DNA of 64,000 nucleotides, from contig NZ_CP082839.1 in NCBI RefSeq assembly GCF_019930585.1, forward strand, positions 2,662,001 to 2,726,000, in the 5' to 3' direction. The notes beneath the pieces are model-generated. The model was not told where the DNA came from and searched no databases. It saw only the letters and a list, made by a program, of their open reading frames with translations. Shown piece by piece: positions 63,175-64,000 of this stretch. The first letter of the stretch is position 1, and every line of letters begins with the position of its first letter. Made by a program: the position numbers and the translations under genes. This DNA is from Sphingomonas nostoxanthinifaciens (GTDB lineage Bacteria; Pseudomonadota; Alphaproteobacteria; Sphingomonadales; Sphingomonadaceae).

Positions 63175-64000
63175 TTATGCGTCCTCGCGCGCCGCCAGCA
63201 ATGCGTGGATCTGCGCGACCACGGCCGCGCCCTCGCCCACCGCCGCGGCGACGCGCTTGGTCGATCCCGCGCGCACGTCGCCGATCGCGAAGATCCCCGG
63301 TACGTTGGTCTCCAGCGGCAGCGCGCCCTGCCCGGTGACGACGAAGCCCTTCGCATCGGTCTCGACACAGCCGCGTGTCCACTCGGCATTGGGATCGGCG
63401 CCGATGAACAGGAACAGATGCCGGAGCGGGCAATGATGCGTCGCGCCGTCGCGCCGTTGGCGAAACACGGCACCGGTCAGGCCGCCGTCCCGGTCGCCCT
63501 CCAGCGATACGATCTCGGTATCGACACGGATTTCGACATTGGGCAGCGCCGCGATGCGGTCGATCAGATAGCGCGACATCGTCTCGGACAAATCGCGGCG
63601 GACGATCAGGTGCAGGCGCTTCACCTGCGGCGCGAGGAATACCACCGCCTGCCCCGCCGAATTGCCCCCGCCGACCAGCGCGACCTCCTCGCCCGCGCAC
63701 AGCCGCGCCTCGATCGGCGAGGCCCAATAGGACACGCCCGCCCCCTCGAACGTCGCGAGTTCGGGCACGTCGGGCCGGCGATAACGCGCGCCCGACGCGA
63801 TCACGATCGCGCGCGCCTCGATGCGGCGGTCGCCGGTCAGCTCCAGCGCCAGCCGCTCGCCCGAGCAATCGAGCCGCTCGACCGCGACCGGGATCGCGAT
63901 CTCGGCGCCGAACTTGAGCGCCTGGTTGAAGGCTCGCCCGGTCAACGCCTGTCCGGAGATGCCGGTCGGAAAGCCGAGATAATTCTCGATCCGCGCCGAC
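63175..64000 (-). CDS. Thioredoxin-reductase-like FAD oxidoreductase, 5' end missing
   Basis: The visible 274 residues are the C-terminal part of a flavoprotein; the N-terminus runs off the right edge. Seen are ENYLGFPTGISGQAL, IVIASGARYRRPDVP, the NADPH-binding VALVGGGNSAGQAVVFL and the C-terminal FAD motif GIFAIGDVRAGSTKRVAAAVGEG. The usual redox CxxC between them is absent, so it resembles the group with an N-terminal cyclic-nucleotide-binding domain rather than true TrxB. Substrate unknown. Confidence 0.87.
   Translation of the reverse strand, partial: SARIENYLGFPTGISGQALTGRAFNQALKFGAEIAIPVAVERLDCSGERLALELTGDRRIEARAIVIASGARYRRPDVPELATFEGAGVSYWASPIEARLCAGEEVALVGGGNSAGQAVVFLAPQVKRLHLIVRRDLSETMSRYLIDRIAALPNVEIRVDTEIVSLEGDRDGGLTGAVFRQRRDGATHHCPLRHLFLFIGADPNAEWTRGCVETDAKGFVVTGQGALPLETNVPGIFAIGDVRAGSTKRVAAAVGEGAAVVAQIHALLAAREDA

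Overview
This window looks like chromosomal DNA of a GC-rich alphaproteobacterium, most likely a sphingomonad (Sphingomonas or a close relative). The indications are strong C/G bias at third codon positions, several TonB-dependent receptors, PepSY iron-uptake partners, two PEP-CTERM secreted proteins, a SulP/large-catalase neighbourhood, 4-hydroxybenzoate catabolism, sphingan-type exopolysaccharide genes, frequent GTG/TTG starts and dense stop-start overlaps. Genus placement is inference from content; no rRNA, tRNA, CRISPR array, insertion sequence or prophage was seen.

Layout. 1-7032 (minus): three tandem VPS10/BNR-repeat exported proteins, the last running off the left edge, divergent from a FecA-like TonB receptor plus a PepSY membrane protein (7088-10430). 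10494-12692: a siderophore-type TonB receptor on minus. 13011-18699 (minus): a large HPII-type catalase whose stop overlaps the start of a four-gene tail (family 2 glycosyltransferase, short acyl-CoA-dehydrogenase-like flavoprotein, PIG-L deacetylase, NodS-like methyltransferase), every junction overlapping, followed by a small CsbD-like stress protein. 18781-22670: SulP transporter, LuxR-type regulator and a divergent Crp/Fnr regulator. 22781-26758: PEP-CTERM protein, pobA with a divergent AraC regulator, and a LacI regulator. 26874-29585: GH3 glycosidase preceded by a perfect LacI-type palindrome. 29622-33730 (minus): msrB, then mobA, fdhD and an FdhF/YdeP-type molybdoenzyme. 33803-37201: an iron-linked PepSY block with a Fur-like box, ankyrin protein, small conserved protein, DedA protein and a coupled HExxH protein.

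37202-43232 is surface-polysaccharide territory (polyprenyl-phosphate sugar transferase, UDP-glucose dehydrogenase, UDP-glucuronate epimerase), with a CtrA-consensus site, a recurring palindromic motif, two REP-like hairpin doublets around two small membrane proteins, and a second PEP-CTERM protein. 43426-51890 is a compact VirB type IV secretion operon (transglycosylase, B2, B3, B4, B6, B8, B9, B10, B11) ending in tandem terminators, with no VirB5, VirB7, VirD4 or relaxase in view. 52112-55186 holds a DUF1800/DUF1501 pair. 55190-62562 is a glycosyltransferase/flippase cluster. The right edge holds a small membrane protein and a truncated thioredoxin-reductase-like flavoprotein.

The best candidates for undescribed biology are the catalase-led carbohydrate-modifying operon at 13250-18699 and the stripped-down VirB apparatus at 43426-51890. 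The polysaccharide genes also share a promoter-proximal motif (TTGC-N3-GCAACA) not explained by known features.
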